From Candidatus Nanopelagicus abundans (GTDB lineage: Bacteria > Actinomycetota > Actinomycetes > Nanopelagicales > Nanopelagicaceae), in contig NZ_CP016779.1 in assembly GCF_002288305.1 (NCBI RefSeq), positions 62,001 through 126,000 of the forward strand: DNA of 64,000 bases, given 5' to 3'. How positions within the stretch are numbered: position 1 is the first letter of the stretch; every line of letters starts with the position of its first letter. The notes beneath the pieces are model-generated. The model saw nothing but the letters and a program-made list of their open reading frames with translations. It had not been told where the DNA came from and made no database searches. Below, piece after piece: positions 29,427-36,634 of the stretch. The position numbers and the translations under genes were made by a program.

Positions 29427-30412
29427 TGAATCAGATAGGAATACCGAATTTAGATAAGAAACTTGAAGCCTCACTCATTGCCGATATGGTTAAAGTTGAA
29501 GAGTTAATGCGATCACATATTCAAGGCGATTACCCATTAGTTGTTGAAACATCTAGGCATTTAGTTGAAGCTGGTGGCAAAAGACTTCGACCTTTACTTA
29601 CCTTAATTGCTGCTCAGTTTGGTGATCCAACTAATTACGACATAATTAAAGCCGCTGTGTGTTGTGAACTTACCCACCTTGCAACCTTGTATCACGACGA
29701 CGTAATGGATGATGCGATATTAAGACGTGGTGTAATTAGTGCAAATAAGAAGTGGAACAATGCGGTAGCAATTTTAACTGGCGACTATTTATTCTCAAAA
29801 GTTTCAGATATGTTGGCAGATATTGGCCCAGCTGCAGTTAAATTGCAGGCAAAGACCTTTGAACGATTAGTAATTGGACAGATAAAGGAAACTCAAGGTA
29901 AGAGTGAAGGACTTTCTCAAATTGATCACTATATGAAGGTGGTAGCAGATAAAACTGGATCACTAATCGCCACAAGCGCCAGATTTGGTGCATTACTTTC
30001 TGGAGCCAAACCTGAAGTGGTAGAGGTATTAACAAAGTTTGGAGAGAAAATAGGAGTTGCATTTCAGGTAGCTGATGACCTTCTTGATGTAGCAAGTAAT
30101 GAAACTGCTTCAGGTAAAACACCAGGCACAGATCTAAAAGAAGGCATCCCAACCCTAGTAACACTCTATGTGATAGCAGCTAATGAGACTGCAGATAAAG
30201 ATTTAATTGCTAAATTACGTGGCCCAATAAGTGATCAAGATCTACCAGATGTTATTAGTAGACTTAGAACTCATAATGCAGTAAAAGAAGTTCAAGCATA
30301 TTTAGCCCAGGTTGCTAAAGAAGCGAATGATTTATTAGTTGATTTACCTGAAGGTGCTGCAAAAGAAGGACTTAAGAATTTAACCTATGCCTTGGTCAAC
30401 CGATCTACCTGA
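29426..30412 (+). CDS. Long-chain polyprenyl diphosphate synthase (likely for menaquinone side chain)
   Basis: A 328-residue trans-prenyltransferase. The first Asp-rich motif is LYHDDVMDDAILRRG and the second is VADDLLDVASNE; KRLRPLL near 50 binds isopentenyl diphosphate. Small residues before the first motif (THLATLYHDD) suggest a long-chain product, but length cannot be fixed by reading alone. Direct coupling to nuoN, and the menaquinone genes upstream, point to making the quinone tail used by MenA. Its 3' end overlaps convergent rarD by 33 bases. Confidence 0.9.
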   Translation: MNQIGIPNLDKKLEASLIADMVKVEELMRSHIQGDYPLVVETSRHLVEAGGKRLRPLLTLIAAQFGDPTNYDIIKAAVCCELTHLATLYHDDVMDDAILRRGVISANKKWNNAVAILTGDYLFSKVSDMLADIGPAAVKLQAKTFERLVIGQIKETQGKSEGLSQIDHYMKVVADKTGSLIATSARFGALLSGAKPEVVEVLTKFGEKIGVAFQVADDLLDVASNETASGKTPGTDLKEGIPTLVTLYVIAANETADKDLIAKLRGPISDQDLPDVISRLRTHNAVKEVQAYLAQVAKEANDLLVDLPEGAAKEGLKNLTYALVNRST

Positions 30413-31270
30413 TTTATATAAATCTCGTCCCAAAAATCCTAACGCTACCCATATAAATAAAAATCCAATTAATTTTGAAACCGATAGGGGCTCATTAAAA
30501 ACTATAATTCCAATTAGAAACATAATACTAGGAGTTATGTATTGAAGTAGTCCAGTAATCGTAAGTGGCAATCTAGTAGTTGCAGCGTTAAACATAAGTA
30601 GCGGAGCCACTGTAAATATTCCAGCAGAAGCAAGTGCTAATGAAAAACCAATATCCTGGCCAAATTCAGCTTCTTTTTTACCCATAAGAACAATTAAGAA
30701 CGTAAGGCTTGGTAAAAAAGAAACCAGAGTTTCAATTGATAGTGTTTCTAGAGCACCGGCATTTAATCTTTTTTTGATCAAACTATATGAACCCCAACTA
30801 AAAGCAAGTCCTAATGCAATTAATGGAATATGCCCGTAAGTTAGTGTCAAAATTATTACGCCAATTGTTGCTAATGCAATTGAGACTATTTGTAACCTGC
30901 GAAGTTTTTCTTTTAATACTAAAACACCAAAACTCACTGCAACTAGTGGGGTTATGTAGTAACCAAGGGCTGCCTCAACAACTCGATCAACTGAAACTGA
31001 CCAAATATATATTCCCCAGTTCATAGATAGCAGTAGGGAGGTAAGTGCTAGTAGTGAAAAAGTTCTAGTATTTTTAATTAAACTCAAAGTTCTACGAAGC
31101 TGCTTTTGGTATGCCAGAAACAAAATACAAACCATTAAAGACCAGACTGCTCTATTTGCTAAAATTTCAAACGCTGATGCCCGATCTAGCCAGCGCCAAT
31201 AAAGTGGGAGTAATCCCCAAATTATGTACGCACCAACACCATAGGCAATACCTGAACTATTTCGATTCAC
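30380..31270 (-). CDS. rarD: RarD-type EamA family transporter
   Basis: A 296-residue membrane protein with about ten helices in two EamA (DMT superfamily) halves. The opening GIAYGVGAYIIWGLLPLYWRWLDRA and the segment MNWGIYIWSVSVDRVVEAALGYYITPL are typical of RarD. Substrate is not established; the name comes from chloramphenicol-resistance associations in other species. Start is GTG at 31270 with AAAGG upstream. It is convergent with, and overlaps, the prenyl synthase gene. Confidence 0.88.
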   Translation of the reverse strand: MNRNSSGIAYGVGAYIIWGLLPLYWRWLDRASAFEILANRAVWSLMVCILFLAYQKQLRRTLSLIKNTRTFSLLALTSLLLSMNWGIYIWSVSVDRVVEAALGYYITPLVAVSFGVLVLKEKLRRLQIVSIALATIGVIILTLTYGHIPLIALGLAFSWGSYSLIKKRLNAGALETLSIETLVSFLPSLTFLIVLMGKKEAEFGQDIGFSLALASAGIFTVAPLLMFNAATTRLPLTITGLLQYITPSIMFLIGIIVFNEPLSVSKLIGFLFIWVALGFLGRDLYKSGRSVDQGIG

Positions 31271-31291
31271 TCTGACCTTTTCTAGAGATAG

Positions 31292-31780
31292 TTATCGGTA
31301 ATTAGTAAATTGAACAGCAAAATCCCAAGATTCGTTCTTAACCTGAGCAATTGCGGTTTGTAAATCATCTCTACTTTTACTTGAAACTCGAAGCTCATCA
31401 CCTTGTATTTGAGTTTTTAGAGACTTCGGTCCACTTTCTTTTAAAAACTTTGCAATCTTCTTTGCATTCTCAGTAGTAATACCCTCTTTAAACTCACAAT
31501 TAATTCGGTATGTTTTACCACTTAATTGCGGCTCACTAGATTCGAGATGTTTTAGTGAAACACTGCGTTTAACTAATTTATCCTTAAAAACATCAAGAGC
31601 AGCTTTAACTCGCTCCTCAGTATCTGCTTCAATTAAAACCTTGGCGCCAGTTTTCTCTACCTTTACTCCCGTATTCTTAAAGTCATACCTAGTTGCGATC
31701 TCACGGTCACATTGATTAAAGGCGTTATCTAACTCCATTTGATCAATTTTTGAAACGATGTCAAAACTACTATCCGCCAT
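31292..31780 (-). CDS. yajQ: YajQ family nucleotide-binding protein
   Basis: A 162-residue cytosolic protein with the family's opening DSSFDIVSKIDQMELDNAFNQ, the DFKNTG segment and the C-terminal SWDFAVQFTNYR. YajQ proteins have two RRM-like ferredoxin folds; some bind cyclic di-GMP or RNA, others have no clear ligand, so no ligand is claimed here. It lies between rarD and tRNA-Tyr, as YajQ genes often do in actinobacteria. A TAAAGT box sits six bases before ATG. Confidence 0.9.
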   Translation of the reverse strand: MADSSFDIVSKIDQMELDNAFNQCDREIATRYDFKNTGVKVEKTGAKVLIEADTEERVKAALDVFKDKLVKRSVSLKHLESSEPQLSGKTYRINCEFKEGITTENAKKIAKFLKESGPKSLKTQIQGDELRVSSKSRDDLQTAIAQVKNESWDFAVQFTNYR

Positions 31781-31786
31781 GTCTAC

Positions 31787-31792
31787 ACTTTA
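31787..31792 (-). promoter_or_regulatory. Leaderless-type -10 box of yajQ
   Basis: Minus-strand TAAAGT, then GTAGAC, then ATG at 31780. The hexamer is identical to that of the PLDc_N gene and has the same six-base spacing. No ribosome binding site is evident. Confidence 0.52.
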
Positions 31793-31868
31793 CTCGTTAA
31801 TTCATATTAATTTACTTCGGAAAATAAGTATGTTCTACTGCTTACAATTACGGAAAATAGTTGAAGTT

Positions 31869-31898
31869 TTGGCATAACAACTACTCAGGCTTTAGACT
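31869..31898 (+). promoter_or_regulatory. Candidate promoter of tRNA-Tyr
   Basis: TTGGCA at 31869-31874 and TAGACT at 31893-31898 are 18 bases apart, a good SigA-type match for actinobacteria. Transcription would begin near 31905, about 15 bases before the mature tRNA 5' end. Confidence 0.55.
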
Positions 31899-31919
31899 TT
31901 GCCTCGCTTAACAATCCTT

Positions 31920-32004
31920 GGCGGGTTGCCCGAGCGGCCAATGGGAGGGGACTGTAAATCCCCCGGCTCTGCCTTCGAAGGTTCAAATCCTTCACCCGCC
32001 ACCA
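31920..32004 (+). tRNA. tRNA-Tyr (GTA)
   Basis: Acceptor arms GGCGGGT and ACCCGCC pair fully. The anticodon stem GGGGA/TCCCC encloses loop CTGTAAA with anticodon GTA at 31954-31956. A long variable arm (type II tRNA) and TTCAAAT in the T-loop complete it. CCA is encoded at 32002-32004. The convergent glycosyltransferase gene stops only six bases downstream. Confidence 0.97.
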
Positions 32005-32010
32005 AAGAAA

Positions 32011-32937
32011 TTAAAGCGAGTATTTTTCGATTAAAGTTTTTAGATTTATATCATTTCTTTCTTTGTTCCCGTTATTCCATAAACCAGTTTCTTGAGTTCC
32101 ATCTACATAGTTTAAAATACTTTGGCCAGGTAATCGTTTTGTCTTTGTACCAATGCGTTTACTTTGGATAAACCACCAAAGATCATCTGTGTGAAATGCT
32201 AATTCTGTATAAGCTTTTTCATCAGTCACATCATTATGGAAAAATTCTGCCTTATATAGAGTACCAGCCCCTGAGGTAGCAAGTAGATCAATCGATGGTC
32301 CATCACTTAAAGAGTAGTTTTTCTGCCAATTAATATATGCAGATATTTTGCCTTCCGGGGTATGAATTATCTTGTGTACACGAGATGCGATTATTGTCCC
32401 TGGAGATAAATGATGTGCAATCATAAGTTTTAAGGTTAAATCCGTCTCAAAAATTAAATCATCGTCAACAACTATTATAGGTAAACTTCTTTCTAACCTA
32501 AGTGTTGGAATTAATTTTTTACCTGGCCCTAAGTTTTCACAGGTATTAATCTTTATAAGCCCGCTAGATGCTAAATCCTTTACTGAATCTGGAAGCTTGC
32601 CTAAGTCTTCATGTGCAATATTTAAATATATATTTTTTGCAATAAGTCTTTGTGCAAGCAAGGAATTAAGCGCTTGGCTTAAGGTATTAAATCTTGCTGG
32701 ATGGCTAGTCAAAGAGATTACATGCTCCCAATTAACTGCCTTAAACTCTTTACTATCAGGAATCAATAATTGATTTAGCAAGATTCCACTAGTTGCTGAC
32801 CTAATTTGACTTATATTTCCCATCGTAACTTTATGGTTTTTAGTAGCTTTACTACCTAGATTACGAGCAGTTCTAATTAAGTAATAAACAGCAAACACTT
32901 GCAGAACTAAAATCACTAGCAATAGCGAGGTATTCAT
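32011..32937 (-). CDS. Membrane-anchored GT-A-fold glycosyltransferase-like protein
   Basis: A 308-residue protein with one N-terminal helix (about 3-22) and a cytoplasmic or external domain starting near residue 65. The pattern VISLTSHPARFNTLSQALNSLL, later LGPGKKLIPTL and VVDDDLIFETD (a DxD-like metal site), and FHTDDLWWF near the end matches a poorly studied glycosyltransferase family found in polysaccharide clusters. Donor and acceptor are unknown. It runs leftward against tRNA-Tyr and is divergent, across 37 bases, from another glycosyltransferase gene. I am confident of the fold-level call, not of the pathway. Confidence 0.7.
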   Translation of the reverse strand: MNTSLLLVILVLQVFAVYYLIRTARNLGSKATKNHKVTMGNISQIRSATSGILLNQLLIPDSKEFKAVNWEHVISLTSHPARFNTLSQALNSLLAQRLIAKNIYLNIAHEDLGKLPDSVKDLASSGLIKINTCENLGPGKKLIPTLRLERSLPIIVVDDDLIFETDLTLKLMIAHHLSPGTIIASRVHKIIHTPEGKISAYINWQKNYSLSDGPSIDLLATSGAGTLYKAEFFHNDVTDEKAYTELAFHTDDLWWFIQSKRIGTKTKRLPGQSILNYVDGTQETGLWNNGNKERNDINLKTLIEKYSL

Positions 32938-32962
32938 TAGGTCTGCCTAACTTTGATGTAGT

Positions 32963-32968
32963 TATACT
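32963..32968 (+). promoter_or_regulatory. Leaderless-type -10 box of the MurG-like glycosyltransferase gene
   Basis: TATACT is followed by AATTTC and ATG at 32975. It is the closest match to the TATAAT consensus among the seven such boxes in the window. No Shine-Dalgarno precedes the ATG. Confidence 0.57.
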
Positions 32969-32974
32969 AATTTC

Positions 32975-34369
32975 ATGGATAAGCCAACCATAATTCTAGC
33001 CACTAGTAACGGTATTGGAATGGGACATTTAACCAGAGCAAGTGCAATCGCTTCAGAATTGAAGAGTTTTGCTAATCCAATCATCATCTCAATGGCTTCT
33101 GGTGTAGTTGAAGTGCCAAAAATTGCTGGCGTTAGATTTGAATACATTCCAGGTCGTGACCGCAAATGGATGGGCAGGCATGAATGGGATGCCTATTTAA
33201 GAGATCGTATTGTTGCTTTAATTGATGAAACAAATGCAAAGATAGTTAGTTTTGATGGAGTTGTTCCATATCCAGGCATTATTGGAATTAAGAGCGTAAG
33301 ATCAAATATTAATTTAGTTTGGGTTCGAAGAGGTTTTTGGCAAAAAACTCCCACCAGATATTTACTTAATCTTCAATCAAAGATGATGGATTTAATTATC
33401 ACTCCAGGAGATTTTGGTCAAAGCTATGACAAAGGACCAACTGCTAAAAGAGCAGATTCAGTTATGGTTAAACCAATATCAATATTTAATCCTTTAACAA
33501 CACTGAATAAAAGTGATGCCCGAAGCACACTTGGTTTAGATCAAGATCGTCCAGCAGTATTGGTTCAACTAGGGATAGGTGAAGCAGATCTAAATGCAAA
33601 GATGACTGCCGCACTGACCGGCTTAATATCTTGGCCAAATCTTCAAGTGGTATTAACTAAAGATCCAGTTGACTCTAATGGCAATAATCTCGCTCCAGCT
33701 GGCTTAGATATAAAAATAATTCGTCATTTTCCATTAGCAAATGTGCTTAATGCATTTGATGCAGCAATTTGTGCTGCTGGGTATAACAGTGTTCACGAGG
33801 AGTTGGCTGCAAAAATACCAACACTATTTATTCCAAATACGAGAGGTACTGATAATCAAGCTGCCAGAGCTTTATGGGCTGCAGATAATAAAATGGCGCT
33901 AACCGTTGATCAAAGTAATTTAATTGAGATTAAAGAAAATGCAGCCAAATTAGCCTTGGCTAGTATTCGTGATGAACTAGCAAATAACTGCGGCAAGCTT
34001 GAAAAGGTTACCGGCGCATTAGATGTGGCTAATTTATTTAAAGAGTTAGTAAACAAACCTGCAAAAAATGAAGAGCAGTTATCTACCACTTTATTTAAAT
34101 TAAAATTACAGGATTTATTTGGTAGGGGTTGGCGAGGCAGTGTTTATTCTTTATTACAAGCTTTAACACTAGTTTATCGATGGTTTAAACCTCATAAGGA
34201 TGTCCAAGTCATGCATGCAAATGACGTAAAAGTTTATGAGACAGATAAAGCAGATGAGTTACGTAAATTAATTAAAAGCGGTAATCCATTTGAACATCTA
34301 ATTATTGGTGCATCAGAGTCATATAAAAGTAGGCGGATTGAGATTGCAAGCAAGGCTTACCTAAAGTAA
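32975..34369 (+). CDS. MurG-like (GT-B fold) glycosyltransferase
   Basis: A 464-residue protein. The N-terminal glycine-rich loop ATSNGIGMGHLTRASAIASEL and the C-terminal donor site CAAGYNSVHEELAAKIPTLFIPNTRGTDNQAARA resemble MurG and the GT28/UDP-glycosyltransferase group. A further 100 residues after the GT-B domain (about 360-464), basic and with YRWFKPHKDVQ, are not part of that fold and have no family I recognise. Acceptor is unknown; cell-surface glycan or a glycosylated lipid is an inference. Stop is 51 bases before tRNA-Thr. Confidence 0.75.
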   Translation: MDKPTIILATSNGIGMGHLTRASAIASELKSFANPIIISMASGVVEVPKIAGVRFEYIPGRDRKWMGRHEWDAYLRDRIVALIDETNAKIVSFDGVVPYPGIIGIKSVRSNINLVWVRRGFWQKTPTRYLLNLQSKMMDLIITPGDFGQSYDKGPTAKRADSVMVKPISIFNPLTTLNKSDARSTLGLDQDRPAVLVQLGIGEADLNAKMTAALTGLISWPNLQVVLTKDPVDSNGNNLAPAGLDIKIIRHFPLANVLNAFDAAICAAGYNSVHEELAAKIPTLFIPNTRGTDNQAARALWAADNKMALTVDQSNLIEIKENAAKLALASIRDELANNCGKLEKVTGALDVANLFKELVNKPAKNEEQLSTTLFKLKLQDLFGRGWRGSVYSLLQALTLVYRWFKPHKDVQVMHANDVKVYETDKADELRKLIKSGNPFEHLIIGASESYKSRRIEIASKAYLK

Positions 34370-34420
34370 GGGCTCAATTCGTAAATACTAAAGACGGGTT
34401 GTATCCTTAGTCAGCACTTC

Positions 34421-34493
34421 GCCCCCTTAGCTCAGTTGGTAGAGTGTTTCCATGGTAAGGAAAAGGTCAACGGTTCGATTCCGTTAGGGGGCT
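34421..34493 (+). tRNA. tRNA-Thr (GGT)
   Basis: Acceptor arms GCCCCCT/AGGGGGC pair fully. Anticodon stem TTTCC/GGAAA encloses ATGGTAA, anticodon GGT at 34454-34456. T-arm AACGG-TTCGATT-CCGTT is standard. The CCA end is not encoded. A possible -10 TATCCT lies at 34402-34407 without a good -35. Confidence 0.96.
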
Positions 34494-34529
34494 CGATTAA
34501 CAAATAAATATTGAAAGATTTAAAAACTT

Positions 34530-34603
34530 GGCGGGGTAGCTCAGCTTGGTAGAGCAAGCGGCTCATAATCGCTGTGTCGTGGGTTCAAATCCCGCCTCCG
34601 CTA
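34530..34603 (+). tRNA. tRNA-Met (CAT), elongator type
   Basis: Starts GGCGGGGTAGCTCAG, ends in CTCCGCTA, closely like the elongator tRNA-Met of Streptomyces that precedes rpmG. Anticodon stem AGCGG/TCGCT encloses CTCATAA, anticodon CAT at 34564-34566. The first pair is G-T, and CCA is not encoded. An Ile2-type tRNA is less likely given gene context and acceptor sequence. Confidence 0.93.
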
Positions 34604-34626
34604 CAAGTAATAAAGATGTGAAGTAA

Positions 34627-34679
34627 GGTGAGAATTACGCATCAATTTCAGTAAATGATGCAGGTCAGGTAACCTCACC
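34627..34679 (+). promoter_or_regulatory. Nested inverted repeat in the tRNA-Met/rpmG spacer
   Basis: Outer arms GGTGAG (34627-34632) and CTCACC (34674-34679) enclose inner arms GCATCA (34639-34644) and TGATGC (34656-34661). Both pair perfectly. No T-run follows, so it does not look like an intrinsic terminator. It may be an rpmG leader structure or a processing signal for the tRNA transcript. Confidence 0.4.
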
Positions 34680-34728
34680 CAAAGAAATTAACAACAGTTA
34701 ATTTAACTACAAGGCTAGGAGCTCAACC

Positions 34729-34899
34729 ATGGCAAGTAAAAGCGCAGATGTTCGTCCGAAAATTACAATGGCATGTGTTGAGTGCAAAGAGCGCAACTAC
34801 ATCACACGCAAGAATCGACGTAACGATCCTGATCGCTTAGAACTTAAGAAGTTTTGCCCTCGCTGCAAATCTTCACAACTTCACCGCGAAACTCGCTAA
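34729..34899 (+). CDS. rpmG: Ribosomal protein bL33, zinc-ribbon type
   Basis: A 56-residue protein of the large subunit, from ATG at 34729 preceded by GGCTAGGAG. It has two CXXC pairs, CVEC and CPRC, so it is the zinc-binding (C+) form. The order tRNA-Thr, tRNA-Met, rpmG is the usual actinobacterial one. The stop is followed after 13 bases by a glycosyltransferase gene rather than by the MaoC-like dehydratase genes often found here. Confidence 0.96.
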   Translation: MASKSADVRPKITMACVECKERNYITRKNRRNDPDRLELKKFCPRCKSSQLHRETR

Positions 34900-34912
34900 A
34901 TAAACCCGCCTA

Positions 34913-35599
34913 ATGGCTGGGTCAATTCGCATCTGCATAATCGCAGAGGGTTTTACAGAAGATTTAATTACCTGTGTTAGTGCAATAACAAAACACACTC
35001 AAACCCCGGTAAGTATCTATGCAAATGGTAAAAGTAATTGGTTAAGCGATGATTTATTTAAATCTAATCAGATAAACATTACTCAAGAGAAAAACCCACT
35101 TGGTTGGGGTAATGTGATTAATCATTTTTTAAGTACTAGTACCGAGGATTACTTAATAATTATGGATCCCTCCACAATTTTTACAGACGATCCCATCACC
35201 GCAACTCTTACTCAACTTGAATCTGGCTACCAAGGTGTTGGCTGGAAGGGTGGACTTGTTAATTTAGATGATCAATGGCGTAGCACTGATGATAAAGGAG
35301 TAGGTGAGGTGGATGTGCTTTTTAGTTACTTCCTAGCCCTTGATCGCGTATTTGCTCAAAAAGCTGGCGGAGCTAACCCAAGTGCTAAGTATTATCGAAA
35401 TGCAGATATTGAACTCTCACTTGCAATTAGGGCTGCTGGTGGAAAGTTAATGCAGATTGATCTACCACTTACACAGGAGCGCCACCATGGTTACTACGAT
35501 GTTGATCCAGATTATCGGGATAAGAACTCTCGTAAAAATTATCAGAGGATCCTAGAAAGATTTAGAGGAAAAAATGAGATCCTCTCACCACGTCGGTAG
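34913..35599 (+). CDS. GT-A (family 2-like) glycosyltransferase-like protein
   Basis: A 228-residue soluble protein. The start ICIIAEGFTEDLITCVSAITKHTQTPVSIYANG, the segment YLIIMDPSTIF at the expected DxD region, and RNADIELSLAIRAAGGKLMQIDLPL near the end fit family 2 glycosyltransferases. The DxD itself is unusual: MDP instead of DXD, so metal binding or catalysis is uncertain. No membrane helix or signal is seen. It lies 13 bases after rpmG and ends where murB begins. Its TAG stop is part of the murB -10 box. Confidence 0.65.
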   Translation: MAGSIRICIIAEGFTEDLITCVSAITKHTQTPVSIYANGKSNWLSDDLFKSNQINITQEKNPLGWGNVINHFLSTSTEDYLIIMDPSTIFTDDPITATLTQLESGYQGVGWKGGLVNLDDQWRSTDDKGVGEVDVLFSYFLALDRVFAQKAGGANPSAKYYRNADIELSLAIRAAGGKLMQIDLPLTQERHHGYYDVDPDYRDKNSRKNYQRILERFRGKNEILSPRR

Positions 35600-35602
35600 G
35601 CT
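35597..35602 (+). promoter_or_regulatory. Leaderless-type -10 box of murB, overlapping the upstream stop codon
   Basis: TAGGCT is followed by TAGGTA and ATG at 35609. Its first three bases are the stop codon of the upstream glycosyltransferase gene. The AGG in the spacer is too close to the ATG for a normal ribosome binding site. Confidence 0.5.
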
Positions 35603-35608
35603 TAGGTA

Positions 35609-36634
35609 ATGGAACAGTTATCAAATTTCACAACACTTAAGGTCGGTGGGCCTGCCCGAAAGATTGTGCATGCTCATACCGCAGATGAATTAATTGAGTT
35701 TGTGAAAGCCGCAGATGCCGCTGGTGAACAAGTATTAATTTTAGGCGCAGGATCTAATTTATTAATTAGCGATGCTGGTTTTGCTGGCACAGTAATTAGA
35801 GTTGAAAGTAAGGGAAGCGCACTTGATTACGATGCCTGTAGTGGCGGAATGATTGAAGTTTCAGCCGGTGAAGACTGGGATAAATTTGTGGCGTTAACTA
35901 TTGAAAATGGCTTTGCAGACCTTGAATCATTAAGTGGAATTCCTGGAACTATTGGTGGAGCACCTATTCAAAATATTGGTGCATACGGTCATGAAGTAAG
36001 TGAAACTATTGCCAGAGTTAAAGCCTTTGATCGTAAAAAAGGTGAAGTAGTAAGTTTTGCAAATGAACAATGTAAATTTTCATACCGCAACTCTATTTTT
36101 AAAGAAGAATCTGGTCGCTACGTAATATTAAGTGTTACTTTTCAACTTCGAAAAGGTGAACAATCTCTACCGATTGCCTATGCAGAGTTAGCTAAATATT
36201 TATCAGTGAATATCGGAGATAGAGTAAGTGTTAAAGCTGTTCGCAATGCTGTGCTAGAACTTAGAGGGCGCAAGGGAATGCTGATCGATTCAAAAGAAAA
36301 TCAAATCCATTCAGCTGGTTCATTCTTCATTAACCCAATATTAAGTAAAGAAGCGGCTGATAAATTGCCAAGTGATGCACCACGCTGGCCACAAGCAGAT
36401 GGCAAAGTGAAAACTTCAGCTGCTTGGCTGATGGAGCATTCTGGTATTACAAAGGGCGAAAAATTAGCCGGTGCTCAAATTTCTAGTAAGCATGTTTTAG
36501 CACTTTCCAATTCAGGTAGCGCAACAGCAGATGACATTATTGAGTTAGCAAAAATGGCCAGAGCTAAAGTTGATGAAAAATTTGGTATTAAATTACAAGC
36601 AGAGGTTCAATTAATTGGAGTAGATTTAAACTAA
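35609..36634 (+). CDS. murB: MurB: UDP-N-acetylenolpyruvoylglucosamine reductase
   Basis: A 341-residue FAD enzyme reducing the enolpyruvyl group to form UDP-MurNAc for peptidoglycan. FAD-binding motifs: [15 protein letters not shown] and [20 protein letters not shown]. The catalytic serine lies in [10 protein letters not shown] and the general-acid glutamate in AEVQLIG at the C-terminus. It is of the longer type with a Tyr-loop-like insertion typical of Gram-negatives and actinobacteria. Overlaps the 3' end of the convergent aminotransferase gene by four bases. Confidence 0.95.
   Translation: MEQLSNFTTLKVGGPARKIVHAHTADELIEFVKAADAAGEQVLILGAGSNLLISDAGFAGTVIRVESKGSALDYDACSGGMIEVSAGEDWDKFVALTIENGFADLESLSGIPGTIGGAPIQNIGAYGHEVSETIARVKAFDRKKGEVVSFANEQCKFSYRNSIFKEESGRYVILSVTFQLRKGEQSLPIAYAELAKYLSVNIGDRVSVKAVRNAVLELRGRKGMLIDSKENQIHSAGSFFINPILSKEAADKLPSDAPRWPQADGKVKTSAAWLMEHSGITKGEKLAGAQISSKHVLALSNSGSATADDIIELAKMARAKVDEKFGIKLQAEVQLIGVDLN

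Noticed and set aside
31899-32171. A 90-codon open frame covering tRNA-Tyr
   Set aside because: It spans the tRNA and runs antisense into a glycosyltransferase gene.
31920-34603. tRNA-linked genomic island with attachment sites
   Set aside because: I found no integrase, no duplicated tRNA 3' end and no flanking direct repeats; only gene content is unusual.
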